From assembly GCF_014596525.1 (NCBI RefSeq), contig NZ_MSJP01000083.1, positions 1-64,000 of the forward strand: 64,000 nt of DNA. The letters run 5' to 3'. Shown one piece after another: positions 17,099 to 25,688 of the stretch. The translations under genes and the position numbers were made by a program. Within the stretch, counting starts at the first letter, position 1. Each line of letters starts with the position of its first letter. A model generated the notes under the pieces. The model worked only from the letters and a program-made list of their open reading frames with translations. It did no database searches and was not told where the DNA came from. The stretch comes from Streptomyces sp. CBMA291 (GTDB lineage: Bacteria; Actinomycetota; Actinomycetes; Streptomycetales; Streptomycetaceae).

Positions 17099-17608
17099 TC
17101 AGCAGCCGCCGCAGTTGTAGAAGATCACATCCCAGTGGTTGCCCTCGTCGGCGTAGACGTTGCCCGCCCCGGACTGCCACTGCGGGGCACCGTCACTCCG
17201 GACGCCGATGTACGTGAACGTGTTCTTCACGTAGTTGGTCAGACAGGTGGCCTTGGCGAAGTCGAGCTTGTAGCCGTTCCAGTGGGAGTACGTGCCGCTG
17301 GAGTGCCCGGTCTCGGTGCCGCCGGTGATGTTGAGGGCGCAGCCTCCGGCGCTCTTGAGGGTCTGGGCGCCCTGGGCGGTGGCCAGGTTGAGCTGGTCGA
17401 AGGACGTGCAGGTGGAGACGTTGCGGTCGGAGCAGTTGCCGGACGAGGACCAGGTGATCCCGGAGGAGCGGAACATCGAGGTCGCGGTGGCGTGACTGAT
17501 CTTGCTCGCCGCGTGGGCTTCGCCGGGCGCGGCGAGGACGCCGACACCGGGCGCGAAGAGCGCGCCCAGGACGAGGGCGAGCGCGGTGAGGACGGAGCGG
17601 ATCTTCAT
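17099..17608 (-). CDS. Secreted zinc D,D-peptidase-like (M15 superfamily) protein
   Basis: A 169-residue protein with a Sec signal peptide (MKIRS, hydrophobic core, cleavage likely after AHA near residue 33). The mature part has several Cys residues and the pattern TGGTETGHSSGTYSHWNGYK..D followed by NHWDVIFY. This matches the His-x6-Asp and late His metal ligands of the M15/Hedgehog-type fold. A role in cutting cell-wall peptides is an inference. GGAGG lies 8 nt before ATG 17608. The gene stands alone, divergent from yceI. Confidence 0.82.
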   Translation of the reverse strand: MKIRSVLTALALVLGALFAPGVGVLAAPGEAHAASKISHATATSMFRSSGITWSSSGNCSDRNVSTCTSFDQLNLATAQGAQTLKSAGGCALNITGGTETGHSSGTYSHWNGYKLDFAKATCLTNYVKNTFTYIGVRSDGAPQWQSGAGNVYADEGNHWDVIFYNCGGC

Positions 17609-17876
17609 CGGGTGTGCCTCCTGCTGATGACCGTGACGGTGAGGGGAACGGCGGTGCAGGTGGTGCCGAGTACCCCGCGTGGCGGGGGTCGCAGGGAGAT
17701 GGTGCCGCAGCTCTCCGTGCGTCCGGAAGGGGGCGTCGGCGCCCGGCGCCCTCCTCTCCGGGCGAATGCGCCTGAGCGCCCCCCTCCCCTGCTCGCGCGC
17801 CCCCACCCCCGCCCCCGAGGCTCGTCGCCCGGCATCCGGCATCCGGCCCGCCCGAAGCGCCCGAATCCAAGGAAGG

Positions 17877-17905
17877 TTGAAAGTTGAACGGAATGGGTCT
17901 ACAGT
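17877..17905 (+). promoter_or_regulatory. Promoter of the YceI gene
   Basis: TTGAAA (17877-17882) and TACAGT (17900-17905) are exactly 17 bp apart, a good principal-sigma-type match in a 367-bp gene-free gap (17609-17975). Transcription should start near 17912. Confidence 0.65.
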
Positions 17906-17912
17906 CATTCTC

Positions 17913-17926
17913 GTTGAAGGTTCAAC
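17913..17926 (+). promoter_or_regulatory. Palindromic operator at the yceI start site
   Basis: GTTGAAGGTTCAAC is a perfect inverted repeat placed at the expected transcription start. Two more GTTGAA half-sites (17876-17881, 17883-17888) overlap the -35 element. A repressor bound here would block initiation. The regulator is not encoded next to it. Confidence 0.6.
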
Positions 17927-17975
17927 AAGCGCCGATCCGATCGGCACCACCATTCCGATCAAGGAGCAGTCAGTC

Positions 17976-18587
17976 ATGGGTCTCTTCAACCGCAAGAGCA
18001 ACGCGTCCACCGCCACCACCGCCGCCCGCCCCGTGGACCCGGCGCTCGCCGCCCTGACCGGCGACTACACGATCGACCCGGCGCACAGCAGCATCGGCTT
18101 CACCGTCCGCCACGCGATGGTCACCAACGTCCGCGGCACCTTCTCCGAGTACGAGGGCGCGCTGAAGCTGGACGGCAAGAACCCCGCCGTCTCCACCGCC
18201 TCCATCGAGGTGAAGATCGCCTCCATCGACACCGGCATCGGCGACCGTGACGGGCACCTGCGCAGCGGCGACTTCTTCGACGCCGAGCAGTTCCCGCTGA
18301 TGACCTTCCGCTCGACCACCGCCGAGCAGCTCGGTGGCGACACCTACCGCATCACCGGCGACCTGACCATCAAGGACGTCACCAAGCCGCTCTCCATCGA
18401 CCTGGAGTTCAACGGCTCGGCGACCGACGTCTACGGCAACGAGCGCGTCGGCTTCGAGGGCTCCGCCGAGATCCTGCGCTCCGCGTGGGGTCTGACCTGG
18501 AACGCGGCCCTGGAGACCGGTGGCGTGATGGTCAGCGACAAGGTCAAGCTGAACTTCGACATCTCCGCGATCAAGAACGCCGCCTGA
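17976..18587 (+). CDS. YceI family protein
   Basis: A 203-residue YceI-domain protein: DYTIDPAHSSIGFTVRHAMV at the start of the domain, GDLTIKDVTKPLSIDLEF in the middle. YceI domains are lipocalin-like barrels that bind long isoprenoids. The N-terminal 25 residues are Ser/Thr/Ala-rich without a signal peptide, so this copy is cytoplasmic. AAGGAG (17961-17966) precedes ATG 17976. The operator-overlapped promoter suggests induction by a ligand or stress. Confidence 0.93.
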   Translation: MGLFNRKSNASTATTAARPVDPALAALTGDYTIDPAHSSIGFTVRHAMVTNVRGTFSEYEGALKLDGKNPAVSTASIEVKIASIDTGIGDRDGHLRSGDFFDAEQFPLMTFRSTTAEQLGGDTYRITGDLTIKDVTKPLSIDLEFNGSATDVYGNERVGFEGSAEILRSAWGLTWNAALETGGVMVSDKVKLNFDISAIKNAA

Positions 18588-18682
18588 TCCGGCCCACACC
18601 GCCGGGCACCGGACGCCTGACCCCGACCGCCTGACCTCGGCCACCGGGCGTCGGACACCGGGCGTCGGGCGTCGGACACGCG

Positions 18683-18724
18683 CAGGGCGTCCCCGCTTCC
18701 CTTACGGGATGCGGGGACGCCCTG
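18683..18724. terminator. Bidirectional terminator
   Basis: A perfect 14-bp stem (18683-18696 with 18711-18724) followed by TTT, between convergent genes ending at 18587 and 18744. Confidence 0.8.
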
Positions 18725-18743
18725 TTTCGCGTGGAGCGGGGCC

Positions 18744-20102
18744 CTAGAACCCGCCCCCGCCGTCGAAGCCGCCGCCACCGCCACCGCCGAAGTCGCCGCC
18801 GCCGAAGCCCCCGCCGTCGCCGAAGCCGTCACCGCCGAAGTCCGACGGGGAGAAGTCGGCGCCGGAGAAGTCGCCGCCCTGGAAGTCCCCGCCGCCGTAC
18901 TCGGAGGCGTACGCCGGGGTGGCGAGCATCGAGCCGAGGACCGTGCCCATCAGCAGCCCCGGGAGCATGCCGCCGCCGAAGTAGCCGCCCGCCCAGGGGC
19001 CGTAGGCGGGGCCCGCCTCCCAGTAGGGGCGGCGGCCCGCGTCCGTCTCGACCGTGCGGGCGTGCGGGTCGAGGCCGTCGTCGAGCCTGGCCGCGTCGGC
19101 GGCGCAGACCGGGACCTCGCGGGCGGCGCCGCCGGCCGGGGTCCAGACCCGGTCCACGGTGGAGGGGCCGTGGCGCGGGTCGAAGAAGCAGGGGGCCCTG
19201 CGCTCGGGAAGCGGGCGGTGCTCACGGCGGGCCGCGAGGACGGCGAGGGAGTAGCGGCCGTCCTCCAGGGTCTCGGTGACGCCCCGGACGTCACGCGGCC
19301 GGGCGGCCGAGGCCATCAGGGACTTGGCCCGGTCGTAGGAGTCGAGAGCGCGCTCGTAGTCTCCGCGCATGGCGTCGTCGGCGCCGGGCTCGCCCGGGTG
19401 GAAGTCGAGCCGGTCGAGTTCCTCGCCGAAGGCGGTGATGTCCTCGTCCACGACGACCCTGAGCCGGTCGAGGGCGGCGCGCTCCTCGGCCTCCTTGCGC
19501 CGCCGGTTGCGGCGCGTGATCGCGTAGGCGCCCGCACCGCCCGCGACGACGACCCCGCCGAGGACGGCGAGCCCGGCGACCGGGGTCCCCGAGTCCCCGC
19601 CGCCTGCACCCCAGCTCGCGGGGGCGGAGCCACGCAGGGAGGGCAGGGCCTGGTCGACGAAGTCGTTCAGCTCGGTGGCCGTGTCGACGCCGGGGGCCCG
19701 GACGGCGGTGACGAGGTTGCGGACCGCCCGCGAGGGCATGACCGCCCGGTCGGCGCCCGCGTCGAAGCCGCCGCCGAGGCGGACGGCGTACAGACCGGTG
19801 ACGCCGGTCCTGGTCCGCAGGTCGGCGAGGAGGTTCTCCGGCGGGAACTGGGCGTTCGCCGGGAGGACCGCGACGAACAGCGGCTTGCCCGCGTCCTTGA
19901 TCTTCTTCGCGAGGGCGTCGGCCTCGGCCTTGGACAGCTGGCCGGCCGCGCCCGGGTCGACGTACACCGGCCCCTGTCTCAGGGCGGCTGCCGCGTCGGA
20001 GAGGCCCGTGGTCCCGGCCCCCGCGGTGGGGGCCAGGACCAGGAGCAGGAGCAGTGTCAGCCCGGCGAGGGCCGACGAAACGGTGAGCGGCCTGGTCCTC
20101 AT
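18744..20102 (-). CDS. Exported membrane protein, TPM-like, Gly-rich tail
   Basis: A 452-residue protein. It has a signal peptide (residues 1-28, ending AGA), then a TPM-like extracellular domain (GPVYVDPGAAGQLSKAEADA and a later LFVAVLPANAQ). A membrane segment lies near 175-195, followed by a cytoplasmic coiled region with basic RRNRRRKEAEE and an acidic FGEELDRLDFHPGEPGADD stretch. The last 60 residues are Gly/Asp/Phe repeats (GGDF units). Function is unknown; TPM-domain proteins act in membrane-protein repair or envelope roles. Its upstream neighbour cimA is on the same strand but 190 bp away. Confidence 0.8.
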   Translation of the reverse strand: MRTRPLTVSSALAGLTLLLLLVLAPTAGAGTTGLSDAAAALRQGPVYVDPGAAGQLSKAEADALAKKIKDAGKPLFVAVLPANAQFPPENLLADLRTRTGVTGLYAVRLGGGFDAGADRAVMPSRAVRNLVTAVRAPGVDTATELNDFVDQALPSLRGSAPASWGAGGGDSGTPVAGLAVLGGVVVAGGAGAYAITRRNRRRKEAEERAALDRLRVVVDEDITAFGEELDRLDFHPGEPGADDAMRGDYERALDSYDRAKSLMASAARPRDVRGVTETLEDGRYSLAVLAARREHRPLPERRAPCFFDPRHGPSTVDRVWTPAGGAAREVPVCAADAARLDDGLDPHARTVETDAGRRPYWEAGPAYGPWAGGYFGGGMLPGLLMGTVLGSMLATPAYASEYGGGDFQGGDFSGADFSPSDFGGDGFGDGGGFGGGDFGGGGGGGFDGGGGF

Positions 20103-20166
20103 GGTCCGACGCTACCCGAACGGCGCCGAACGGGGCATGGCGGGAGGTACCGGCGGTTACCCTTCC

Positions 20167-20256
20167 GGCACCTCGGCCGCCCGCGCCTCGGCCGTCGGTG
20201 CTCCGGCCGCCCGCGCCCCGGCCGTCGGCACCTCGGCGGCCCGTGCCCCCACCGGC
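20167..20256. repeat. 30-bp tandem repeat upstream of the TPM-like gene
   Basis: Three degenerate 30-bp units (20167-20196, 20197-20226, and from 20227) of Ala/Arg/Pro-coding character lie in the 190-bp gap before cimA ends. No gene is visible across them. Confidence 0.65.
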
Positions 20257-20291
20257 TCCCCCACCGGTCACCCCGCCGGTTGCTCCCCCGG

Positions 20292-21908
20292 CTACTCCGC
20301 CGGTTCGACGCCCGCCCGGAGCAGGCCGTAGGTGAAGGCGTCCTCAAGGGCCTGCCAGGAGGCGGCGATCACGTTCTCGGCGACGCCGACCGTGGACCAC
20401 TCGGTGTTGCCGTCGCTGGTGGTGACCAGGACCCGGGTGGTGGACTCGGTGCCGTGGCGTCCTTCGAGGATGCGGACCTTGTAGTCGGTCAGCTCGAACT
20501 TGGCGAGCTGCGGGTAGATCCGCTCCAGGGCGACCCGCAGCGCCCGGTCGAGGGCGTTGACCGGGCCGTTGCCCTCGGCGGTGGCCACGATCCGCTCGCC
20601 CTTGGCCCAGAGCTTCACGGTGGCCTCGTTGGCGTGGACGCCGTCGGGGCGGTCCTCGACGATGGCCCGCCAGGACTCCGTACGGAAGTAGCGGCGGGCC
20701 CGGCCCTCGGCCTCCTGACGCAGCAGCAGCTCGAAGGAGGCGTCGGCGGCCTCGTACGTGTAGCCCTTGAGTTCGCGCTCCTTGACCCGGGCGACGACCC
20801 GGCCGATGAGTTCGCGGTCGCCGCCGAGGTCGACGCCGAGTTCCTTGCCCTTGAGTTCGATGGAGGCGCGCCCCGCCATGTCGGAGACCAGCATCCGCAT
20901 GGTGTTGCCGACGAGTTCGGGGTCGATGTGCTGGTAGAGGTCGGGGTCGACCTTGATGGCCGAGGCGTGCAGTCCGGCCTTGTGGGCGAAGGCGGAGACG
21001 CCGACGTACGGCTGGTGGGTGGAGGGGGTGAGGTTGACGACCTCGGCGATGGCGTGCGAGATCCTGGTCATCTCGGCGAGGGCGCCTTCGGGCAGCACCT
21101 TCTTGCCGTACTTGAGCTCCAGGGCTGCGACGACGGGGAACAGGTTGGCGTTGCCGACCCGCTCGCCGTAGCCGTTGGCGGTGCACTGGACGTGGGTGGC
21201 GCCCGCGTCGACGGCGGCGAGGGTGTTGGCGACCGCGCAACCGGTGTCGTCCTGGGCGTGGATGCCGAGCCGGGCGCCGGTGTCGGCGAGGACGGTGGCG
21301 ACGACCGCCTGGACCTGGGCGGGCAGCATGCCGCCGTTGGTGTCGCAGAGGATGACGACCTCGGCGCCCGCCTCGTGCGCGGCGCGGACGACGGCCTTGG
21401 CGTAGTCGGGGTTGGCCTTGTAGCCGTCGAAGAAGTGCTCGCAGTCGACGAAGACGCGGCGGCCCTGGGAGCGGAGGTGGGCGACGGTGTCGCGGACCAT
21501 CTCCAGGTTCTCGTCCAGGGTGGTGCGCAGGGCCAGCTCGACATGCCGGTCGTGCGACTTGGCGACGAGGGTGACGACCGGGGCGCCGGAGTCGAGGAGG
21601 GCCTTGACCTGCGGGTCCTCGGCGGCGCGCGCTCCGGCCCTGCGGGTGGCGCCGAAGGCGACGAGCTGCGCGTTCTTGAACGCGATCTCCTGCCGGGCGC
21701 GGGCGAAGAACTCCGTGTCGCGCGGGTTGGCGCCGGGCCAGCCGCCCTCGATGAAGCCGACGCCGAACTCGTCGAGGTGGCGGGCGATGGTGAGCTTGTC
21801 CGCGACGGTGAGGTTGATGCCTTCACGCTGCGCCCCGTCGCGCAGCGTCGTGTCGAAGACATGGAAGCTGTCGTCGAGGCTCGTGCCCCCGGCGTTCTCC
21901 GTGGTCAT
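20292..21908 (-). CDS. cimA: (R)-citramalate synthase
   Basis: A 538-residue CimA: it condenses pyruvate and acetyl-CoA to citramalate, giving 2-oxobutyrate for isoleucine without threonine. The TIM-barrel entry FDTTLRDGAQREGINLTV, VDCEHFFDGYKANPDY and CTANGYGERVGNANL are CimA rather than LeuA signatures, and the C-terminal third is the LeuA-type allosteric domain. ATG 21908 is preceded by AGGAG. A longer reading to 21956 has no support. A leader peptide and attenuator lie upstream (22011-22147). Confidence 0.94.
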   Translation of the reverse strand: MTTENAGGTSLDDSFHVFDTTLRDGAQREGINLTVADKLTIARHLDEFGVGFIEGGWPGANPRDTEFFARARQEIAFKNAQLVAFGATRRAGARAAEDPQVKALLDSGAPVVTLVAKSHDRHVELALRTTLDENLEMVRDTVAHLRSQGRRVFVDCEHFFDGYKANPDYAKAVVRAAHEAGAEVVILCDTNGGMLPAQVQAVVATVLADTGARLGIHAQDDTGCAVANTLAAVDAGATHVQCTANGYGERVGNANLFPVVAALELKYGKKVLPEGALAEMTRISHAIAEVVNLTPSTHQPYVGVSAFAHKAGLHASAIKVDPDLYQHIDPELVGNTMRMLVSDMAGRASIELKGKELGVDLGGDRELIGRVVARVKERELKGYTYEAADASFELLLRQEAEGRARRYFRTESWRAIVEDRPDGVHANEATVKLWAKGERIVATAEGNGPVNALDRALRVALERIYPQLAKFELTDYKVRILEGRHGTESTTRVLVTTSDGNTEWSTVGVAENVIAASWQALEDAFTYGLLRAGVEPAE

Positions 21909-22016
21909 GACTGTGATGGCTCCTGTCGGATGTGGCTCCGGAAGGTCTGGATCCACTTGCCCCCATTCTCACGCGCCGTCCGTTTCCGGCGTGGGTGGGG
22001 CCGGAAAACGAAAAAA

Positions 22017-22036
22017 CCCCTCGCGGGTGCGAGAGG
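22017..22036 (-). terminator. Attenuator terminator in the cimA leader
   Basis: On the minus strand CCTCTCGC and GCGAGGGG form an 8-bp stem (one T-G pair) with loop ACCC, directly followed by TTTTTT (22016-22011). It lies 100 bp before the cimA ATG, downstream of a short ORF, so it would stop transcription before cimA. A competing hairpin (GCGTGG/CCACGC, 22070-22075 with 22084-22089) sits between the ORF and the terminator. Confidence 0.75.
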
Positions 22037-22090
22037 TCTGCGCGCGGGTCTGGGGCACGATGTCCGCCTGCGTGGGGGTCTTTCCACGCT

Positions 22091-22132
22091 TCAGCGGTCA
22101 CTGCGGACCGGCGCGCTGCTGCCGATAATCAT
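22091..22132 (-). CDS. Candidate cimA leader peptide
   Basis: A 13-codon ORF, MIIGSSAPVRSDR, starts at ATG 22132 with adjacent ATT ATC isoleucine codons, and ends 55 bp before the terminator stem. It is the same length as the ilvB leader peptide at 40529. No ribosome binding site is visible. A GTG at 22147 in frame (5 codons earlier) could be the start of a leaderless mRNA (CAGACT just upstream fits a -10). Ribosome stalling at the Ile codons during isoleucine shortage would fit CimA's role. Confidence 0.5.
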   Translation of the reverse strand: MIIGSSAPVRSDR

Positions 22133-22309
22133 CGTGGTAGCAAGCACGCCGGAAGTCTGACACAGGTGACGGCGCGGGGGGACGCCGATCTCACGATACG
22201 GGCAGCTCGTCCCGTCGCCCATGTGCGGGCGGCGCGGGCGCGGGCCGGTGAGGGAGGGTGGGGGGGCACGGTCGCGAACCGGTGGGCGGCACGGGCGCGG
22301 GCCGGTGGT

Positions 22310-22930
22310 TCACGGGCGGGCCGACAGTTCCTCGTCCAGGAACTCCCGTACGTGGTCGAGGACCCTGGCCCTTCCGGTGCCGGGCAGTCCGACGGCGACA
22401 TGGACGCTGAAGCCGTCGAGGAGGGCCCTGGTGCGGGCGGCGAAGCGGCCGGTGTCGACGGGGCGGAACTCGCCGCGCGCGATGCCCTCGGTGAGCAGCG
22501 TGACCAGATCGTGGTGCCAGGACCCCTCGATGGACGCCTGGCGCGCGCGGGCGTCGGCGGCGGCGTTCCGCGAGCGGTTCCAGACCTCAAGCCAGAGCGT
22601 CCAGTGCGGGTCGCCGGGCCCGTCGGGCACGTACAGGTCCACGTACGCGTCGAGTCGCGCGCGGACGGTCCCCGGGCGGGACAGCAGGGCGTCCCGCTCG
22701 GTCCCGAGGCGTCCTTCGCTCCACTCCAGGGTCCGCAGGAGCAGCTCGTCCTTGGTGCGGAAGTAGTAGAGCAGGTGCCCGCTGCTCATGCCGACCCGGC
22801 GGCCGAGCCCGGCCATGGTGAGGCCGTCGAGTCCGTGCGCGGCGATGGTGTCCATGGCGGCGGCGAGGACGTCCTCGCGGGGCGGCGCGGCCTGGTGGCG
22901 CCGCCGGGAGGGGTTGCTGCTCTGACTCAC
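22310..22930 (-). CDS. TetR-family transcriptional regulator
   Basis: A 206-residue TetR/AcrR regulator. N-terminal helix-turn-helix: ILAAAMDTIAAHGLDGLTMAGLGRRVGMSSGHLLYYF type (helices near residues 22-65). The C-terminal ligand domain has a WTLWLEVWNRSRN stretch like BetI/PaaR-type repressors. GTG 22930 begins 22 bp after the agmatine deiminase stop, so it is the last gene of the urease-like/agmatine operon and is the best candidate for its regulator. A palindrome overlapping the operon promoter at 26547-26570 may be its operator. Confidence 0.88.
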   Translation of the reverse strand: MSQSSNPSRRRHQAAPPREDVLAAAMDTIAAHGLDGLTMAGLGRRVGMSSGHLLYYFRTKDELLLRTLEWSEGRLGTERDALLSRPGTVRARLDAYVDLYVPDGPGDPHWTLWLEVWNRSRNAAADARARQASIEGSWHHDLVTLLTEGIARGEFRPVDTGRFAARTRALLDGFSVHVAVGLPGTGRARVLDHVREFLDEELSARP

Positions 22931-22952
22931 TCGTATCGTTCTACAGGATGGG

Positions 22953-23969
22953 TCAGGGCTTCGGCTGCTGCTGGGTGATGCAGTGGATGCCTCCTCCGGC
23001 GGCGAAGACGGCACGGGCGTCCACGAGGACGACCTCCCGTTCGGGGAAGAGACGGCGGAAGATCGCGGCCGCCCGTTCGTCGTGCGGGTCGTCGAAGGCG
23101 CAGAGGATCACGGCGCCTTCGCACAGGTAGTGGTTGATGTAGGAGTAGTCGACCCAGTCGCCTTCCTCGTCCTTGAGGACGGTGGGCGCGGGGACCTCGA
23201 CGACCTCCAGGGGGCGGCCCCGGGCGTCGGTCCGGCCGCGCAGCAGCTCGACGTGGGTGCGGGAGCGCTCGAAGTCGGGGTGGGCCGAGTCCTGCTGGCT
23301 GTGGACGAGGACGGTGCCGGGGCGGGCGAAGGCGGCGACGATGTCGACGTGGCCCTGGGTGCCGTAGCGGCCGTAGTCGGCGGTGAGGCCGTGCGGGAGC
23401 CAGATCGCCTCGGTGGTGCCCAGCTTGGCGTGGATCTCCTCCTCGACGCGCTCGCGGGTCCAGTCGGGGTTGCGGCCCGCGCCGAGCTGGACGGTCTCGG
23501 TCAGCAGGACCGTGCCCTCGCCGTCGACGTGGATCGCGCCGCCCTCGTTGACCAGCGGGGACGGCAGTACGGGGACGCCTGCCAGGTCGGCGACCTCGCG
23601 GGCGATCGCGGAGTCGTGCTCCCAGCGGGCCCAGTCCTGGGCACCCCAGCCGTTGAACACCCAGTCGACGGCGGAGAGCCGGGTGCCGTTCGTGACGAAG
23701 GTGGGGCCGATGTCCCGCATCCAGGCGTCGTCGAGTTCCCGCTCGACCAGCTCGACGTCGGGGCCGAGGAGGGCGCGGGCCTCTTCCGTCCCGCCGGGCG
23801 GGACGACCATCGTGACCGGTTCGAAGCGGCGTACGGCGCGGGCCACCGCCGCCCAGGCGGTACGGGCGCGGGCCAGTGCCGCCGGGTCGGCGAAGGTCGC
23901 GTTGGGGCTGGGCCAGGCCATCCAGGTGCGCTCGTGGGGCGCCCACTCGGCGGGCATGCGGAAGGTCAT
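22953..23969 (-). CDS. aguA: Agmatine deiminase
   Basis: A 338-residue peptidyl-arginine-deiminase-fold enzyme that converts agmatine to N-carbamoylputrescine and ammonia. Family signatures: PAEWAPHERTWMAWP at the start, DDAWMRDIGPTFV, VNEGGAIHVDGEGT, and the catalytic Cys in GGGIHCITQQ near the C-terminus. It follows the urease-like alpha gene by 36 bp and precedes tetR. No N-carbamoylputrescine amidase (AguB) or putrescine carbamoyltransferase is encoded nearby, so the next step must be elsewhere or be done by the urease-like pair. Confidence 0.93.
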   Translation of the reverse strand: MTFRMPAEWAPHERTWMAWPSPNATFADPAALARARTAWAAVARAVRRFEPVTMVVPPGGTEEARALLGPDVELVERELDDAWMRDIGPTFVTNGTRLSAVDWVFNGWGAQDWARWEHDSAIAREVADLAGVPVLPSPLVNEGGAIHVDGEGTVLLTETVQLGAGRNPDWTRERVEEEIHAKLGTTEAIWLPHGLTADYGRYGTQGHVDIVAAFARPGTVLVHSQQDSAHPDFERSRTHVELLRGRTDARGRPLEVVEVPAPTVLKDEEGDWVDYSYINHYLCEGAVILCAFDDPHDERAAAIFRRLFPEREVVLVDARAVFAAGGGIHCITQQQPKP

Positions 23970-24005
23970 GGGGCGGGTCCTTGGGGGTACGGGGCCGGGC
24001 GGGTG

Positions 24006-25688
24006 TCAGAGGAAGTAGAGGCGGTTGAGGGAGACGGAGTCGGCGGGCGCGGAGCGGAGCGGGTCGCCGTCGAGGGAGACGAGTCCGGAGCGGCCGTCGA
24101 CCTGGACGTCGCCGACCCGGGAGTTAAGCCGCAGGTCGGCGGGGCCGATGCCCCGGGTGCCGCGCACGGGGACGCGGCGGCGGCGGGTCGGCATCAGGTC
24201 GGCGCCGAGGTCGACGGCCGCCCGCGCGACGAACGCCACGGAGAGGTCGGCGGCGGTGGCGCCGTGGGCGCCGAACTGCGGGCCGAGGACGAGCGGTTCG
24301 CAGGAGTCGGTGGCGGCGTTCGGGTCGCCCACCACTCCGTACGCGGGGAAGCCGGACTTCAGCACCAGCTGCGGCTTCGCGCCGAAGAACTCCGGCCGCC
24401 ACAGCACGATGTCGGCGAGCTTGCCGGTCTCGATGGAGCCGACCTCGTGCGCGAGGCCGTGGGCGATCGCCGGGTTGACGGTGAGCTTGGCGAGGTAGCG
24501 CAGGACGCGTGCGTTGTCGTCGTGCGGTCCGTCGTCCTCCAGGGGGCCGCGCTCGGCCTTCATCTTCCCGGCCATGGCGAAGGTCCGGCGCACGGTCTCG
24601 CCCGCCCGGCCCATCCCCTGCGCGTCGGAGGAGGTGATCCCGATGGCGCCGAGGTCGTGCAGGACGTCCTCGGCGCCCATGGTCCCGGCCCTGATCCGGT
24701 CGCGGGCCATGGCGGCGTCGCCGGGCAGGTCGGTCTTCAGGTCGTGGACGGAGACGATCATCCCGTAGTGCTCGGCGACGGCGTCCCGGCCGAAGGGCAG
24801 GGTGGGGTTGGTGGAGGAGCCGATGACGTTCGGGACGCCCGCCATCCGCAGGACGTTGGGGACGTGTCCGCCGCCGCAGCCCTCGATGTGGAAGGCGTGG
24901 ATGGTCCGCCCCTCCAGGACGCGGAGGGTGTCCTCGACGGAGAGGCATTCGTTGAGCCCGTCGCTGTGCAGGGCGACCTGGACGTCGTACTCCTCCGCGA
25001 CCCGCAGGGCGGTGTCGAGGGCGCGGGTGTGGGCGCCCATGTCCTCGTGGACCTTGAAGCCGGACGCGCCGCCCTCGGCGAGGGCCTCGACCAGCGGCGC
25101 CGGGTCCGAGGAGGAGCCCCGGGCCAGGAAGCCGATGTTGACCGGCCAGGCGTCGAAGGCGTTGAACGCGTGCCGGAGCGCCCAGGGCGAGTTCACGCCC
25201 ACTCCCCAGACGGGGCCGAACTCCTGGCCGATGACGGTGGTGACGCCGCTGGCGAGCGAGGCTTCCATGATCCGGGGCGAGAGCAGGTGCACATGGGTGT
25301 CGATGGCCCCGGCGGTGGCGATGAGGCCCTCGCCGGAGACGATCGAGGTGCCGGTGCCGACGACGACGTCCACCCCGTCGAGGGTGTCGGGGTTCCCGGC
25401 CCGTCCGATCGCGTGGATACGGCCCTCGCGGATGCCGATCGACGTCTTGCGGATGCCCTGGACGGCGTCGATCACCAGGACGTTGCTGATGACGACGTCA
25501 CAGGTCTCGCGGACGGCGGCGGCCTTGAGGTGCAGTCCGTCGCGGGCGGTCTTGCCGAAACCGGCCAGGAACTCGTCGCCCGGCTTCTGGGAGTCGGACT
25601 CGACCCGGACGACGAGCCCGGAATCGCCCAGGACGACCCGGTCGCCGGCGCGGGGGCCGTGCACGGAGGCGTACTCGTAGGGGTCCAT
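24006..25688 (-). CDS. ureC: Urease-like alpha subunit (divergent UreC)
   Basis: A 560-residue UreC homologue. The nickel ligands are kept: His132/His134 (THVHLLSP), carbamylation Lys212 (GFKVHED), His241 (ALHSDGLNE), His267 (AFHIEGCGGGH) and Asp355 (SSDAQGMGR). The mobile-flap Cys of classic ureases (MVCHH) is replaced: the segment reads IVSVHD, so position 314 is Val while His315 stays. The start ATG overlaps the ureAB stop (ATGA). No ureD/E/F/G accessory genes are in the window. Urea may not be the natural substrate; see findings. Confidence 0.9.
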   Translation of the reverse strand: MDPYEYASVHGPRAGDRVVLGDSGLVVRVESDSQKPGDEFLAGFGKTARDGLHLKAAAVRETCDVVISNVLVIDAVQGIRKTSIGIREGRIHAIGRAGNPDTLDGVDVVVGTGTSIVSGEGLIATAGAIDTHVHLLSPRIMEASLASGVTTVIGQEFGPVWGVGVNSPWALRHAFNAFDAWPVNIGFLARGSSSDPAPLVEALAEGGASGFKVHEDMGAHTRALDTALRVAEEYDVQVALHSDGLNECLSVEDTLRVLEGRTIHAFHIEGCGGGHVPNVLRMAGVPNVIGSSTNPTLPFGRDAVAEHYGMIVSVHDLKTDLPGDAAMARDRIRAGTMGAEDVLHDLGAIGITSSDAQGMGRAGETVRRTFAMAGKMKAERGPLEDDGPHDDNARVLRYLAKLTVNPAIAHGLAHEVGSIETGKLADIVLWRPEFFGAKPQLVLKSGFPAYGVVGDPNAATDSCEPLVLGPQFGAHGATAADLSVAFVARAAVDLGADLMPTRRRRVPVRGTRGIGPADLRLNSRVGDVQVDGRSGLVSLDGDPLRSAPADSVSLNRLYFL

